DNA of 64,000 bases from an uncultured Pelagibacteraceae bacterium (GTDB lineage Bacteria > Pseudomonadota > Alphaproteobacteria > Pelagibacterales > Pelagibacteraceae). Of the stretch, positions 7,990 through 16,996 are shown in pieces. The notes under the pieces were generated by a model. That model saw only the letters and a program-made list of their open reading frames with translations. It had not been told where the DNA came from and made no database searches. Numbering within the stretch: the first letter of the stretch is position 1; each line of letters begins with the position of its first letter. A program made the position numbers and the translations under genes. Where the stretch lies: the NCBI GenBank assembly GCA_902580895.1, contig CACHMJ010000001.1, forward strand, positions 124,001 through 188,000, in the 5' to 3' direction.

Positions 7990-9390
7990 ATGAACAATAC
8001 GCACATAAACAAAAGTTTTGATAAGATTAATCTTGATTGGAAATTAATTCAGTCTGAATTAAAAGTTAAATTGGGAATAGAAGTTTATGAAAGTTGGATA
8101 AAAAAAATTGATTTATGTGAGGAGTTTAATAATTATATATTATTAACTGTCCCAACGAGGTTTATCCGTGATTGGATTACATCAAGATATTTAGATCAAA
8201 TTTTACAAACTATCAGAAAACATAAAAAACAAATTATAAGGATAGAATTTAAGATTTTAGAAAAAAAGGATACAAAAAGTGAAAAATTTGATGATCTTAA
8301 TCAGATAAACAAAACTCAAAATATCTCATTTATAAAAGACTCTCATCTGCAGTATAGTCGAATAGATCCCAATAAAAGATTTGAAAATTTTTTAACTGGC
8401 TCAAGCAATAAAATAGCTTTTGAGGCTTCTTTAAAGGTATCTGAGAATATTTCCTATTATAATCCACTTTATATATACGGGGGCGTAGGTTTAGGTAAAA
8501 CTCATCTTCTAAATTCTATAGGCTACGAAATGAGTAAAAACAAAAAAGTGATGTTTATTTCAGCTGAGCGTTTCATGTATCAATTTGTAAAATCAATTAA
8601 ATCTAACGATATGGTTAAATTTAAAGAGTATTTTAGAAATACAGATGTTTTATTAATTGACGATATTCAGTTCATGAATGGCAAAGAAGCTATGCAGGAG
8701 GAGTTTTTTCATACTTTTAATGCACTTTTAGATAAAGAGTCACAAATAATTGTTTCAGCTGATAGACCACCTAATAAGTTGTCTAGAATTCAAGAAAGAA
8801 TTAAATCAAGATTCTCTGGAGGTCTGGTTGTAGATATTCAAAAACCTGAGTATGATTTAAGAAGAAAGATCATCGATCACAAAATAAATGAACTAACTAG
8901 TTTATATTCTGACAAAGTAAATGTTACAGATGAAATTCAAGATTTTATAAGTAATAAAATTACCACTAATGTACGGGAATTAGTTGGAGCGATTAATCGT
9001 ATAGTCTCATTCTCGAGAATTTATAACAAACTACCAAGTCTATCCGAGACAAAGATTATTTTGAAAGATTTATTAAATTTAACAGAAAATAACGTAACAA
9101 TAGACTCTATACAAACAATTGTCTGCAAATTTTTCAAAATTAGTAAAAATGAGATGTTATCCTCAAGAAGATCGAGATATTTAGTTAGACCAAGACAGAC
9201 AGCTATTTACCTAACTAAAATTTTAACCACAAAATCATTACCAGAAATCGGACGAGAATTTTCAAATCGAGATCATACGACCATAATTCATTCTGTGAAA
9301 ACAATAGAAAAATTAAAAGAAAAAAATCCAGACATGAATGATAATATCAATAAATTAAAAAATATTATTTTATATAATAAAGAAGGATGA
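7990..9390 (+). CDS. dnaA: Chromosomal replication initiator DnaA
   Basis: A 466-residue AAA+ initiator. Domain I covers about 1-90, a short linker follows, and the AAA+ domain starts near FENFLTGSSNKIAFEA. It has Walker A GGVGLGKT (164-171), Walker B LLIDDIQF (221-228), and the domain IV helix-turn-helix with the family signature LPEIGREFSNRDHTTIIHS near residue 415-435. It binds 9-bp DnaA boxes and opens the origin. Its stop overlaps the dnaN start by 4 bp (ATGA). A possible Shine-Dalgarno GGAG (7973-7976) can pair with CTCC (7980-7983). Confidence 0.98.
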   Translation: MNNTHINKSFDKINLDWKLIQSELKVKLGIEVYESWIKKIDLCEEFNNYILLTVPTRFIRDWITSRYLDQILQTIRKHKKQIIRIEFKILEKKDTKSEKFDDLNQINKTQNISFIKDSHLQYSRIDPNKRFENFLTGSSNKIAFEASLKVSENISYYNPLYIYGGVGLGKTHLLNSIGYEMSKNKKVMFISAERFMYQFVKSIKSNDMVKFKEYFRNTDVLLIDDIQFMNGKEAMQEEFFHTFNALLDKESQIIVSADRPPNKLSRIQERIKSRFSGGLVVDIQKPEYDLRRKIIDHKINELTSLYSDKVNVTDEIQDFISNKITTNVRELVGAINRIVSFSRIYNKLPSLSETKIILKDLLNLTENNVTIDSIQTIVCKFFKISKNEMLSSRRSRYLVRPRQTAIYLTKILTTKSLPEIGREFSNRDHTTIIHSVKTIEKLKEKNPDMNDNINKLKNIILYNKEG

Positions 9391-10499
9391 AATTTAACGT
9401 TAATCAAAAAGAGCTTCAAGAAGCCTTAAGTTATTGTCAAGGTGTTATAGAAAAAAGGAGCACGCTACAGATACTTTCTAATGTTTTACTAAATGCAAGT
9501 AACTCAAAATTAACAATCACAGCCACAGATCTTGACTTGATTTTTATTCATCAAATTGAAAATGTTGAAATTCTAGAGGAGGGAAATACAACTACAACTT
9601 CTTCAATTATGTTTGATATTGTTAGAAAATTTTCTTCAGACAAAAAATTAAACCTATCAATGAGTAGCGAAAACAAACTTCAACTAGAGTCTGAAAAATC
9701 AATATTTAATCTAAACTGTATAAATTCCTCGGAGTTTCCACTTACTGACGAAAATTTTAATGATAATACTTTTACAATTAATTCAAAACATTTTTTAAAG
9801 TTACTTAATAAGTGTAAGTTTTCAATATCGAATGATGAAACACGTCATTACTTAAGTGGTATATATTTTCATCAAACTGAAGTTGAGGATAAAATTTATT
9901 TAACTGCTGTCGCAACTGATAGTCATAGGATGTCAATTTCCAAAATAAGATTAAGTGAAAAAATAAATTTTGACCCAATTATTCTTCCAAAAAAAACTAT
10001 TTTCCAACTTTGCTCTTTACTAGATAATTATGATGGTGATCTTAAAATATCTAACTTAAAATCAAAAATAAAGTTTGAATTAACTAATAGTATTTTAATT
10101 TCTAAATTAATTGATGGAAAATTTCCAAATTATGTACAAGTAATCCCTAAAAATAATCAAAAAAAATTAGAGACAAATCTTAAATCATTTTTAGGATCTA
10201 TCGATAGGGTCGCATCAGTGTCACTAGATAAAAAAGATGGAGTTAAGTTTAAGCTTTCTAAGGATACCCTAAATCTTTCTGTTAATAATACTACTAGTGG
10301 TGATGGTAATGAAACTTTGGGTGTTCAATTTGACCATGATTTAGAAATCAGTTTCAATTCGAGATATTTAATAGATGTTGCTTCACAGCTTGATGGGGAA
10401 AAAATAGAATTATTTTTAAACGATACAGGATCTCCAGCTTTAATAAAAGATCCAAGTGATTTCGATAGTATCTATGTGGTGATGCCCATGAAAGGCTAA
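9387..10499 (+). CDS. dnaN: DNA polymerase III beta subunit (sliding clamp)
   Basis: A 370-residue ring-forming processivity clamp with three repeated clamp domains (about 1-120, 125-245, 250-370). Recognisable segments are RSTLQILSNVLLNA, LTATD-type strands, AVATDSHRMS and the C-terminal YVVMPMKG (family VMPMRL). It is translationally coupled to dnaA. recF and gyrB, which often follow, are not here: dnaN runs convergently into plsC with a 4-bp overlap, and gyrB lies 45 kb downstream. Confidence 0.97.
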   Translation: MKFNVNQKELQEALSYCQGVIEKRSTLQILSNVLLNASNSKLTITATDLDLIFIHQIENVEILEEGNTTTTSSIMFDIVRKFSSDKKLNLSMSSENKLQLESEKSIFNLNCINSSEFPLTDENFNDNTFTINSKHFLKLLNKCKFSISNDETRHYLSGIYFHQTEVEDKIYLTAVATDSHRMSISKIRLSEKINFDPIILPKKTIFQLCSLLDNYDGDLKISNLKSKIKFELTNSILISKLIDGKFPNYVQVIPKNNQKKLETNLKSFLGSIDRVASVSLDKKDGVKFKLSKDTLNLSVNNTTSGDGNETLGVQFDHDLEISFNSRYLIDVASQLDGEKIELFLNDTGSPALIKDPSDFDSIYVVMPMKG

Positions 10500-11197
10500 T
10501 CTATAAGATTTAATTCTGAATAAATTGTATTCTCTAAAGTTTTAAGAAATACTTCTTTTTCCAAATCATTATTTATTTTTTGCATTATAGATATAGTAAT
10601 AGTTCTATTGCTAATTTTTCTTCCTGATTTAGGCCAAACATATCCAGAATTAATCGCAACTGGCTGACAAGCAATTTTAAGTTTCTCATAAATTCTAGAG
10701 GCTCCTTTTTTAAAAGGAGGTCTTTCATTAGGTAAAACTCTAGTTCCTTGAGGAAAAATTATCAAAGGTCTATCTGAATTAGTAACTACACTTAAAATTT
10801 CATCATAAAAACTGAGATTATCTTTTGTAATTTGACCTCTTTTAACTGATATAGATCCAATTTTTTTTAAATACCATCCGAATATAGGTATCAATAATAA
10901 CTCTTTCTTTAGAATAAATACAGGTGAGTTAAATAAAGTTTGAAGAAAGAAAGTTTCAAACATTGATTGATGTGATGCTGCTATAAAAAATTTTTCATCT
11001 CTAATAATATTTTCAGTCCCTTTAATTATTATTTTTGTTGAAAGAAAAAATTTTAAGCAAAAACTCGTCCAGTGACCCATTAGCTTACCACCAAATAACA
11101 CTACTTGTTTAGGTAAGAAAAATGAGGGCAAAAAAATTATTAAAATAATAATAATTCCAGTAAAAAAAAATAATGAAAATATGAAGTTTCTTAACAT
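10496..11197 (-). CDS. plsC: 1-acyl-sn-glycerol-3-phosphate acyltransferase
   Basis: A 233-residue membrane acyltransferase that makes phosphatidic acid from lysophosphatidic acid. An N-terminal hydrophobic segment (about 5-27) is followed by the active-site box SHQSMFETF (HxxxxE in place of the classical HxxxxD) and the glycerol-phosphate-binding box IIFPQGTR. It sits 11 nt after lysA in the argH-lysA series and converges on dnaN. The acyl donor preference is not visible. Confidence 0.9.
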   Translation of the reverse strand: MLRNFIFSLFFFTGIIIILIIFLPSFFLPKQVVLFGGKLMGHWTSFCLKFFLSTKIIIKGTENIIRDEKFFIAASHQSMFETFFLQTLFNSPVFILKKELLLIPIFGWYLKKIGSISVKRGQITKDNLSFYDEILSVVTNSDRPLIIFPQGTRVLPNERPPFKKGASRIYEKLKIACQPVAINSGYVWPKSGRKISNRTITISIMQKINNDLEKEVFLKTLENTIYSELNLID

Positions 11198-11208
11198 TGT
11201 GTTAAAAG

Positions 11209-12423
11209 CTAGATTATTTCCGCGTGCTTTTGTCTTTTTCTAATTACATTAATTTTTGAACCTTTAATTAATAATTCTATTGGTTTAGGTCTTAAATTAT
11301 AATTTGAGCTTAAAGACATACCGTACGCGCCAACATCGCATATAGCTATTAAATCTTTTTCCTCTAATTTTTGAAATTTTTTTAATGTTATAAATTTATC
11401 AGTACTTTCGCAAATTGGACCAACGAATTCATAAGGTTTATTTGATATTTTATTCGATTTTATTACTGGCAATGTCCTATGAAATGCCCCATATAATGCA
11501 GGTCTCATAAAATCATTCATAGCAGCATCTAAAATTATAAATTTTTTACTTCCACTGTCTTTAATATAAATAACTCTACTAATTAACATACCAGTATTGC
11601 CAATTATAGATCTTCCAGGTTCAAAAATAATTTTAACTTTATGTTTTTTGAGAAAATTATTTATTGCAGTGTTATACTTTTTATAATTAAGTGTTTTGTC
11701 TTTATTGGAATAATTAATTCCCATACCTCCACCTAAATCAATAAATTCAAATTGATGATTAGTCTTATCTAAGATATGGCTAACAGCTTCAAGCATTTTT
11801 CCATAGGGTTTATGATCTAAAATTTGACTACCTATGTGAACACTCAAACATTTTAGGTCTATATTTTTTGAATTTTTACAAAAATTAACAATTTTGTGAA
11901 ATGTATCTTTATTTACTCCAAATTTATTCTCTTTTTTTCCTGTAGAAATTTGATTTAGTGTTTTTGCATCTGTATTAGGATTAAGTCTAACTCCAACCCT
12001 CACTTTTTTGTTCCTTAATTTTGCAAGTTTATTTATTTCCATTATTTCACTTAATGACTCAGCATTAATGAGTAGTATTTTTTTATTTATTGCAAAATTC
12101 AATTCACTAGAAGTTTTTCCAACTCCAGAGAATACTATTTTATTTGGTTTTATTCCTGCTTTTATGGCTATCATGAGCTCACCTAAAGAAACTACATCAG
12201 CCCCTAAACCAAATTTTTTAATTTCTCTAATTAAATTAACATTAGTATTCGATTTAACTGCAAAACAAATTAAAGGTGAAAAAGATTTAAAATTTTCTTT
12301 AAATTTGTTTATATTTTCTTTTAATTTTGAATATGAATAACAATAAAAAGGTGTTCCAAATTTTTTAGCTATCTTCTGGAAGTCGACTTTTTCCAATGTT
12401 AGTCTTTTATTAATGTATTTCAT
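11209..12423 (-). CDS. lysA: Diaminopimelate decarboxylase
   Basis: A 404-residue fold-type III PLP enzyme that converts meso-diaminopimelate to L-lysine. The PLP lysine lies in ICFAVKSNTN (about residue 58). The glycine-rich phosphate loop is in EFIDLGGGMGINY, EPGRSI follows, and the substrate-binding motif is GPICESTDKF. The ATG overlaps the stop of the small lipoprotein gene (ATGA). Full length for the family. Confidence 0.96.
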   Translation of the reverse strand: MKYINKRLTLEKVDFQKIAKKFGTPFYCYSYSKLKENINKFKENFKSFSPLICFAVKSNTNVNLIREIKKFGLGADVVSLGELMIAIKAGIKPNKIVFSGVGKTSSELNFAINKKILLINAESLSEIMEINKLAKLRNKKVRVGVRLNPNTDAKTLNQISTGKKENKFGVNKDTFHKIVNFCKNSKNIDLKCLSVHIGSQILDHKPYGKMLEAVSHILDKTNHQFEFIDLGGGMGINYSNKDKTLNYKKYNTAINNFLKKHKVKIIFEPGRSIIGNTGMLISRVIYIKDSGSKKFIILDAAMNDFMRPALYGAFHRTLPVIKSNKISNKPYEFVGPICESTDKFITLKKFQKLEEKDLIAICDVGAYGMSLSSNYNLRPKPIELLIKGSKINVIRKRQKHAEII

Positions 12424-12554
12424 GAAGTTTTGTTAATTATAATTGTTGGTATTTCAATTTCTTGATTTAATGCTTTATATTCAGGATCACCTTTCTTTCC
12501 ACAAGAAACTAAAGAACAACAAACTAAAATAACAAATGTAATTTTTTTAATCAT
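12420..12554 (-). CDS. lptM: Small LptM/YifL-like lipoprotein, 44 aa
   Basis: A 44-codon frame tightly packed between argH and lysA, overlapping both by 4 bp (ATGA at each end). The translation starts MIKKITFVILVCCSLVSCGKKG: a short basic n-region, a hydrophobic core and a lipobox ending at the cysteine of LVSC, followed directly by GKKGDP. That CG-K-KG-P-type start right after the lipidated cysteine is the pattern of the LptM (YifL) lipoproteins, which assist assembly of the LPS-export outer-membrane LptDE complex and sit beside lysine-pathway genes in many proteobacteria. The symbol is by pattern and position, not by alignment. Confidence 0.75.
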   Translation of the reverse strand: MIKKITFVILVCCSLVSCGKKGDPEYKALNQEIEIPTIIINKTS

Positions 12555-13942
12555 CTTAATTTTTTATATTTCCTTATCATCTTTTTGATATTATCAAAAG
12601 ATGTTCCACCATAAGATTTTTTGGAATTGACAGAATTCTTTAAATCAAACACTTTTAGGACATCTTTTGTTAATGCTGGCTCTACTTTTTTTAAGTCTTC
12701 TAATGATAATTCGTTTAGTTTTTTCTTTCTCTTTTCAGCTAAATTCACTAGCAAAGCTGTTTTTTGATAAGCTTTTCTAAAAGACATTGAATTATTCTTA
12801 ACAAGGTAATCTGCTAAATCTGTTGCAGTAATGTAACCTGAGTATGCCAATTCAAGCATTCTTTTTTTATTAGGACTTACATTCTTAAGAATTTCATTAA
12901 ATACTTTTAAACTTTGAAAAAGAACATCATATGATTTAAAAATAATTTCTTTATCATCTTGAAGATCTTTGAAGTATGAAAGAGGCAATCCTTTTAATAT
13001 AGTAAACATTGAAAATAAATTACCAAAAGTAATTCCAGATTTACCTCTTAAGTACTCTAAAAGATCAGGATTTTTTTTTTGTGGCATTATTGATGAACCA
13101 GTTACTATTTTATCTGAGAGGTTAATTAGATTAAAACCATCGGAATTCCAGATAATTAATTCTTCAGAAATTCTTGATAAATGCAACGAACAAACAGAAA
13201 CACTATAAAGAAAGTCTAAAACGAAATCTCTATCCGCTACAGTGTCGATTGAATTATTTGTAGGCTTTTCAAAACCAAGTTTTTTTGTCGTATAGTTCCT
13301 GTCAATGTTAAAAGAAGTGCCAGTTAATGCAGCAACACCTAATGGGTTTTCATTTAGACTGTCTAAATTATTCTTAAATCTGTCTTCGTCTCTTTTAAAC
13401 ATCTCTACATATGCCATTAGATAGTGTGCAAATGAAACTGCTTGTGCATTTTTTAAGTGAGTAAAACCTGGCATAATAGTATCTATATTTTTTTCAGCTA
13501 AATTAATTGAATTTTTAATTACGTTATTTAACATCATACTAATTTTTTGATTTGCAGATTTAATCCAGATCTTAAAGTCGGTTATTACTTGGTCGTTTCT
13601 AGATCTTGCTGTGTGAACATAACCCGCTTCTTCACCAATTATTTGAAACAGTCGTTTTTCAATATTAATATGAATGTCCTCGTATTTTTTATTAAATTCA
13701 AATTTTTTATTGGATATTTCTTTTTCAATTTTATTTAGTCCGTAAATAATTTTATTTTTTGTTCTAAAAGAAATTATTTTTTGTTTAAATAACATCTCTA
13801 CATGAGCAATAGAACCATTTATATCTTCTTTATACAGTCTTTTATCTACATCAATAGAGCTACCTATTTTTTGTGAGAGATTATAAGAATTATTTTTAAT
13901 TCTTGTATTCCATATTGTCTGGTTGTTTTTATTTTTTACCAT
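12551..13942 (-). CDS. argH: Argininosuccinate lyase
   Basis: A 463-residue member of the fumarase/aspartase superfamily that cleaves argininosuccinate to arginine and fumarate. It carries the superfamily signature GSSIMPQKKNPD, the catalytic-loop residues in TARSRNDQV, and MPGFTHLKNAQAVSFAHY. Full length. It heads the minus-strand set argH-lptM-lysA-plsC. A TATAAT on the minus strand at 13956-13951 lies only 8 nt from its ATG. Confidence 0.97.
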   Translation of the reverse strand: MVKNKNNQTIWNTRIKNNSYNLSQKIGSSIDVDKRLYKEDINGSIAHVEMLFKQKIISFRTKNKIIYGLNKIEKEISNKKFEFNKKYEDIHINIEKRLFQIIGEEAGYVHTARSRNDQVITDFKIWIKSANQKISMMLNNVIKNSINLAEKNIDTIMPGFTHLKNAQAVSFAHYLMAYVEMFKRDEDRFKNNLDSLNENPLGVAALTGTSFNIDRNYTTKKLGFEKPTNNSIDTVADRDFVLDFLYSVSVCSLHLSRISEELIIWNSDGFNLINLSDKIVTGSSIMPQKKNPDLLEYLRGKSGITFGNLFSMFTILKGLPLSYFKDLQDDKEIIFKSYDVLFQSLKVFNEILKNVSPNKKRMLELAYSGYITATDLADYLVKNNSMSFRKAYQKTALLVNLAEKRKKKLNELSLEDLKKVEPALTKDVLKVFDLKNSVNSKKSYGGTSFDNIKKMIRKYKKLR

Positions 13943-13966
13943 GATAATTAATTATACCTATTTAAC
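13943..13966. promoter_or_regulatory. Compact divergent promoter between argH and the TlpA-like gene
   Basis: Only 24 bp separate the two divergent start codons. The gap contains the palindrome ATAATTAATTAT (13944-13955) and a minus-strand TATAAT (plus-strand ATTATA, 13951-13956) placed 8 nt from the argH ATG. A TATACC on the plus strand (13954-13959) sits 7 nt from the other ATG. Both transcripts would then have almost no leader. Confidence 0.45.
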
Positions 13967-14476
13967 ATGAGATTATTAATAATATTTGTTTTAATGCTAT
14001 CAAATTCTTTTGCTAGTGACGCATCCGATATTAAAAATTTAGTCATTAATAAAGAGTTAAAAAATTACAGTGATATAACGTTTTTAAACATTAAAAATAA
14101 AGAATTATACTTAAATGATTATAAAGGAAATCTAGTTTTATTGAATTTTTGGGCAACTTGGTGTGCTCCATGTAAAGATGAAATGCCATCTTTAGATTTG
14201 TTAGCTGAAAATCCAAATTTAGATAATCTAAAGATATTTCCCATAAATATTGGCAAGGATACTAGTCAAAAATCTTTAACTTTCTTTGAAGATTTGAAGA
14301 TAAAAAATTTAGAAATATATTTTGACTCACCCAATACATTAGCAAAGAAATTTAAATTAAGAGGTCTTCCTACAACTATACTTTTTAACAAAGATGGACT
14401 TGAGTTTGCGAGAATAATAGGATCAATCGACTTTGCTGATGAAAAATTTATTGCGTGGTTAAGTAATTTTAATTAA
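13967..14476 (+). CDS. TlpA/ResA-like periplasmic thiol-disulfide oxidoreductase
   Basis: A 169-residue thioredoxin-fold protein with an N-terminal signal peptide (about 1-16, ending ...SNSFA). The active site is WATWCAPCKDEMPSLDLL, with CAPC near residue 65, and the cis-proline loop is RGLPTTILF. TlpA-type proteins reduce disulfides in the periplasm, for example in cytochrome c or oxidase copper-site maturation. Which partner applies here is not visible. The convergent HIG1-domain gene overlaps its stop by 4 bp, an interesting neighbour since HIG1 proteins associate with cytochrome oxidases. Confidence 0.9.
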   Translation: MRLLIIFVLMLSNSFASDASDIKNLVINKELKNYSDITFLNIKNKELYLNDYKGNLVLLNFWATWCAPCKDEMPSLDLLAENPNLDNLKIFPINIGKDTSQKSLTFFEDLKIKNLEIYFDSPNTLAKKFKLRGLPTTILFNKDGLEFARIIGSIDFADEKFIAWLSNFN

Positions 14477-14676
14477 TTTTTAAAAAAATATGCAAAAGCT
14501 ACTAAGGCTATAATTGCTATAAATTGTAGCAAGACTCTTAATTGCATTAATTTATTAGAGTATTTTTTACTTGTTTCCCCACCTTTAAATAAAGTTCCAA
14601 TTCCAAGAATTAGAACTAAACCAACTGCCACCAATAAGATTATAGATAAAATTTTTACTATTATTCCTGAAATCAT
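14473..14676 (-). CDS. HIG1-domain twin-transmembrane protein
   Basis: A 67-residue protein with two transmembrane spans (about 6-29 and 47-65) joined by a polar loop holding KGGETSKKYSNKLMQLRVLLQ. That loop is characteristic of the alphaproteobacterial HIG1 'twin transmembrane' family, related to mitochondrial HIG1/Rcf1 factors that bind cytochrome c oxidase. It is thus probably an inner-membrane respiratory accessory protein. Ends overlap with the TlpA-like gene tail to tail. Confidence 0.8.
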   Translation of the reverse strand: MISGIIVKILSIILLVAVGLVLILGIGTLFKGGETSKKYSNKLMQLRVLLQFIAIIALVAFAYFFKN

Positions 14677-14725
14677 AAAATTATAGTAGGCTGTTTTATA
14701 GATAAAAAAACATAAATCAATTACT

Positions 14726-15379
14726 ATGACATTTTGCCTAGATACAACTATTATAAAGCCAGAAAAGGATGTGAAAATTGAAAATGCAGTTATTTTACTA
14801 CATGGGTATGGAGGTGATGGTAAGGATATAAGTATGCTTTCATTAAATTGGAAAAGGCATCTTGCAAATACAATTTTTCTCTGTCCGAATGGTCATGAAC
14901 CTTGCTCAATAAATCCATCTGGGTATCAATGGTTTGATCTTACAAAAGATGATCCGAAGTACATCTTAGAAGAAACAATTAAGGCTGAAAAAAAACTCAA
15001 TCAATTCATAGATGAAATAAAGATCAAATATAATTTAGAAAATGATAAGATTTGCCTGTCTGGTTTTAGTCAAGGATGCATGATGTCAATTAATTTAGGA
15101 CTTACTTCTAAAAATAAGTTTAGTTGTGTAGTAGGTTTTTCTGGTAAGATTATAAATCAAGAAGACCTTAAACAAAGAAAAAAAACGTCAACAAGTATCC
15201 TTCTGATTCATGGTGACTCTGATCAAGTTGTCTCACCCAATTACATGTTAGAGGCAAAAGATTTCTTTATTAGATCAAACATTGAAATAGAGACCCATTT
15301 AATTAAAAATTGTGATCATCATATTCCTATAGAGGCTTCTAGTATAGCATTAAATTATATTTTAAAAAAAATAAAATGA
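14726..15379 (+). CDS. Phospholipase/carboxylesterase family alpha/beta hydrolase
   Basis: A 217-residue serine hydrolase of the acyl-protein-thioesterase/YpfH type. It has LLHGYGGDGKDI as the oxyanion region near residue 25, the nucleophile elbow LSGFSQGCMM (about 111-120), the acid in HGDSDQVVSP and the histidine in NCDHHIP. No signal peptide is present. Likely substrates are esters or lysophospholipids; the sequence does not settle this. Divergent from the HIG1 gene with 49 bp between. Confidence 0.85.
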   Translation: MTFCLDTTIIKPEKDVKIENAVILLHGYGGDGKDISMLSLNWKRHLANTIFLCPNGHEPCSINPSGYQWFDLTKDDPKYILEETIKAEKKLNQFIDEIKIKYNLENDKICLSGFSQGCMMSINLGLTSKNKFSCVVGFSGKIINQEDLKQRKKTSTSILLIHGDSDQVVSPNYMLEAKDFFIRSNIEIETHLIKNCDHHIPIEASSIALNYILKKIK

Positions 15380-15389
15380 GTGCTAAATA

Positions 15390-15424
15390 TTGAAATCATT
15401 TTTTATTTAAGTTAAAATTAGCTT
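15390..15424 (+). promoter_or_regulatory. Sigma70-type promoter abutting the HNH gene start
   Basis: TTGAAA (15390-15395), a 17-bp spacer and TAAAAT (15413-15418) form a good sigma70 promoter. The GTG start codon follows 6 nt after the -10, so the predicted mRNA begins at or next to the GTG. No Shine-Dalgarno is present. Confidence 0.5.
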
Positions 15425-15994
15425 GTGAATAATTTTATTGAACAAGATGTGTCATTAGAGAAATGTCCTGCGCTAGTTTTAAATGCAGATTATAGACCTT
15501 TAAGCTATTACCCTTTGTCATTATGGTCTTGGCAAGATACAGTAAAGTCAGTTTTTTTAGATAGAGTAATTATAGTAAGTAGTTATGATAGAATTGTAAG
15601 AAGTCCATCGTTTAAAATGCAGCTTCCAAGCGTTATTGCTCTTAAAGATTATATAGTCCCACAATCTCAACCAAGTTTTACAAGATTTAATGTTTTTCTC
15701 AGAGATAAATTTTCCTGTCAATACTGCGGAAGTGGAGATGAATTAACTTTTGACCATCTTTTACCAAGATCCAAAGGTGGAGAGACAAACTGGGATAATG
15801 TTGTAACAGCATGTTCTGCATGTAATGTTAAAAAAGGTGGAAAATTATTAAAATCTTCAGGAATGAAACTCAATCAGTATCCTTATCAACCATCAACTGA
15901 AGACCTACATAGAAATGGCAAGAATTTTCCCCCAAATTATTTACATAAAAGTTGGATGGACTATTTATATTGGGATGTTGAGCTGGAAGCTTAA
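15425..15994 (+). CDS. HNH endonuclease family protein
   Basis: A 189-residue protein starting at GTG. The N-terminal half (ALVLNADYRPLSYYPLSLWSW) and the HNH core are typical of a widespread group in alphaproteobacteria and cyanobacteria. The HNH core has CQYCGS, FDHLLPRSKGGETNWDNVVTAC and SACNVKKG; the two CxxC pairs (about residues 99-102 and 137-140) bind zinc, and the DH and N residues form the beta-beta-alpha-metal site. It is a chromosomal single-gene nuclease without a methyltransferase or Cas neighbour, so its biological role is unknown. Confidence 0.88.
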   Translation: MNNFIEQDVSLEKCPALVLNADYRPLSYYPLSLWSWQDTVKSVFLDRVIIVSSYDRIVRSPSFKMQLPSVIALKDYIVPQSQPSFTRFNVFLRDKFSCQYCGSGDELTFDHLLPRSKGGETNWDNVVTACSACNVKKGGKLLKSSGMKLNQYPYQPSTEDLHRNGKNFPPNYLHKSWMDYLYWDVELEA

Positions 15995-15996
15995 AT

Positions 15997-16527
15997 TTAA
16001 ATTTTCTCAGAAATATTTATTGCTAATTTAGATCCAGTTTTGATAATTCTATCCATTATAGAGTAAAAACCTTTTTTTGTTGCACCCTCCTCATAAGCAA
16101 TATCTTTATGATCTAATTCATCTTGTCTAAATTTTGTAATTTTCTTCTTTAATTCTTCCTCTTCAGGACCAAGCTGATTAATTTGATCTAAATAATGTTT
16201 ATCAATAACTTCTTCAACAGATGCGGTACACAGCATTGCTGCTTTTTTACCTAATAAAGTAGACCCAAATCCTAATCCAACTCCTAATAAATCCCATAAA
16301 GGTAAAAATTTTGTTGGTTCGATGTTTCTTTTTTTTATTTCGTTCTCAAAAAATTGACAATGTTCAATCTCATGCTCTTTCATATCCTCAATTTTTTTTT
16401 TCAATTCATCATTTTTAACAATAGTATTTAAAGCTAATAATTGACCCTCATATATTTTCACAGCACCTCTCTCACCAGCGTGGTCAACCCTTATAAACTC
16501 CTGCACTCTTTTATTTGTTTTTTTCAT
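15997..16527 (-). CDS. coq7: Demethoxyubiquinone hydroxylase Coq7/UbiF type
   Basis: A 176-residue di-iron monooxygenase performing the penultimate hydroxylation of ubiquinone synthesis. The carboxylate-histidine ligands are visible: E in RVDHAGERGAVKIY, ExxH in MKEHEIEHCQFF, E in ASVEEVIDKHY and ExxH in QDELDHKDIAYEEGA. The length matches bacterial Coq7. The start overlaps the dsbB 3' end by 17 bp. It complements ubiE and ubiB in this window and implies oxygen-dependent quinone synthesis. Confidence 0.95.
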   Translation of the reverse strand: MKKTNKRVQEFIRVDHAGERGAVKIYEGQLLALNTIVKNDELKKKIEDMKEHEIEHCQFFENEIKKRNIEPTKFLPLWDLLGVGLGFGSTLLGKKAAMLCTASVEEVIDKHYLDQINQLGPEEEELKKKITKFRQDELDHKDIAYEEGATKKGFYSIMDRIIKTGSKLAINISEKI

Positions 16528-16996
16528 ATTTATTAAAGATTTTTAAAAGTGTTATAATAAACAATAAACTAAAAACAATATTAATACTTGTGAGTGATAA
16601 TCCAAAAATCCTAAATGTCACATCTCTGCAGCTTATTGTTTTCTCACTTAATTGTTTAAGCAAATCTTCTTTGGTGAAACTTTCAGTTAAACTCTTTACT
16701 CCACAAACAGATGACTCCTGAAAAAACCCCTGTTCAATTCCAAAATGGTAGAATGAAATTGCAAAAGAGAAGGTAAAAGTAAGAATTAGTAATAAAACAA
16801 AGAATTTTTGATTTTTTTTAATTAAAAAGATCGACATTATTATCATGATACTTAATCCATAAGGAATTCTCTCTATTAAACATAAATTACAAGGCTGATG
16901 TCCAAGGGCATATTCTATAAAAAAAGCAGAAACTAAGGCAATAAAGCTAAATAAAAAAATTATCTTTAAATAAAATTCAGCTTTTAAATTAAACAT
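16511..16996 (-). CDS. dsbB: Disulfide bond formation protein B
   Basis: A 161-residue inner-membrane protein with four predicted transmembrane spans. The first periplasmic loop holds the redox pair in GHQPCNLCLIER, and the second loop holds cysteines in SSVCGVK and TISCRD. DsbB reoxidises DsbA and passes electrons to ubiquinone, in keeping with its position next to coq7. It overlaps coq7 by 17 bp at one end and the DedA-like gene by 8 bp at the other. Confidence 0.92.
   Translation of the reverse strand: MFNLKAEFYLKIIFLFSFIALVSAFFIEYALGHQPCNLCLIERIPYGLSIMIIMSIFLIKKNQKFFVLLLILTFTFSFAISFYHFGIEQGFFQESSVCGVKSLTESFTKEDLLKQLSEKTISCRDVTFRIFGLSLTSINIVFSLLFIITLLKIFNKYEKNK

Noticed and set aside
12969-13208. 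Plus-strand frame inside argH
   Set aside because: It is the complement of conserved argH codons, including the signature region, and has no features of its own.
15425-15994. HNH nuclease as part of a restriction or defence system
   Set aside because: No methyltransferase, ATPase or other defence partner is adjacent, and the N-terminal domain matches a common housekeeping-type HNH group.
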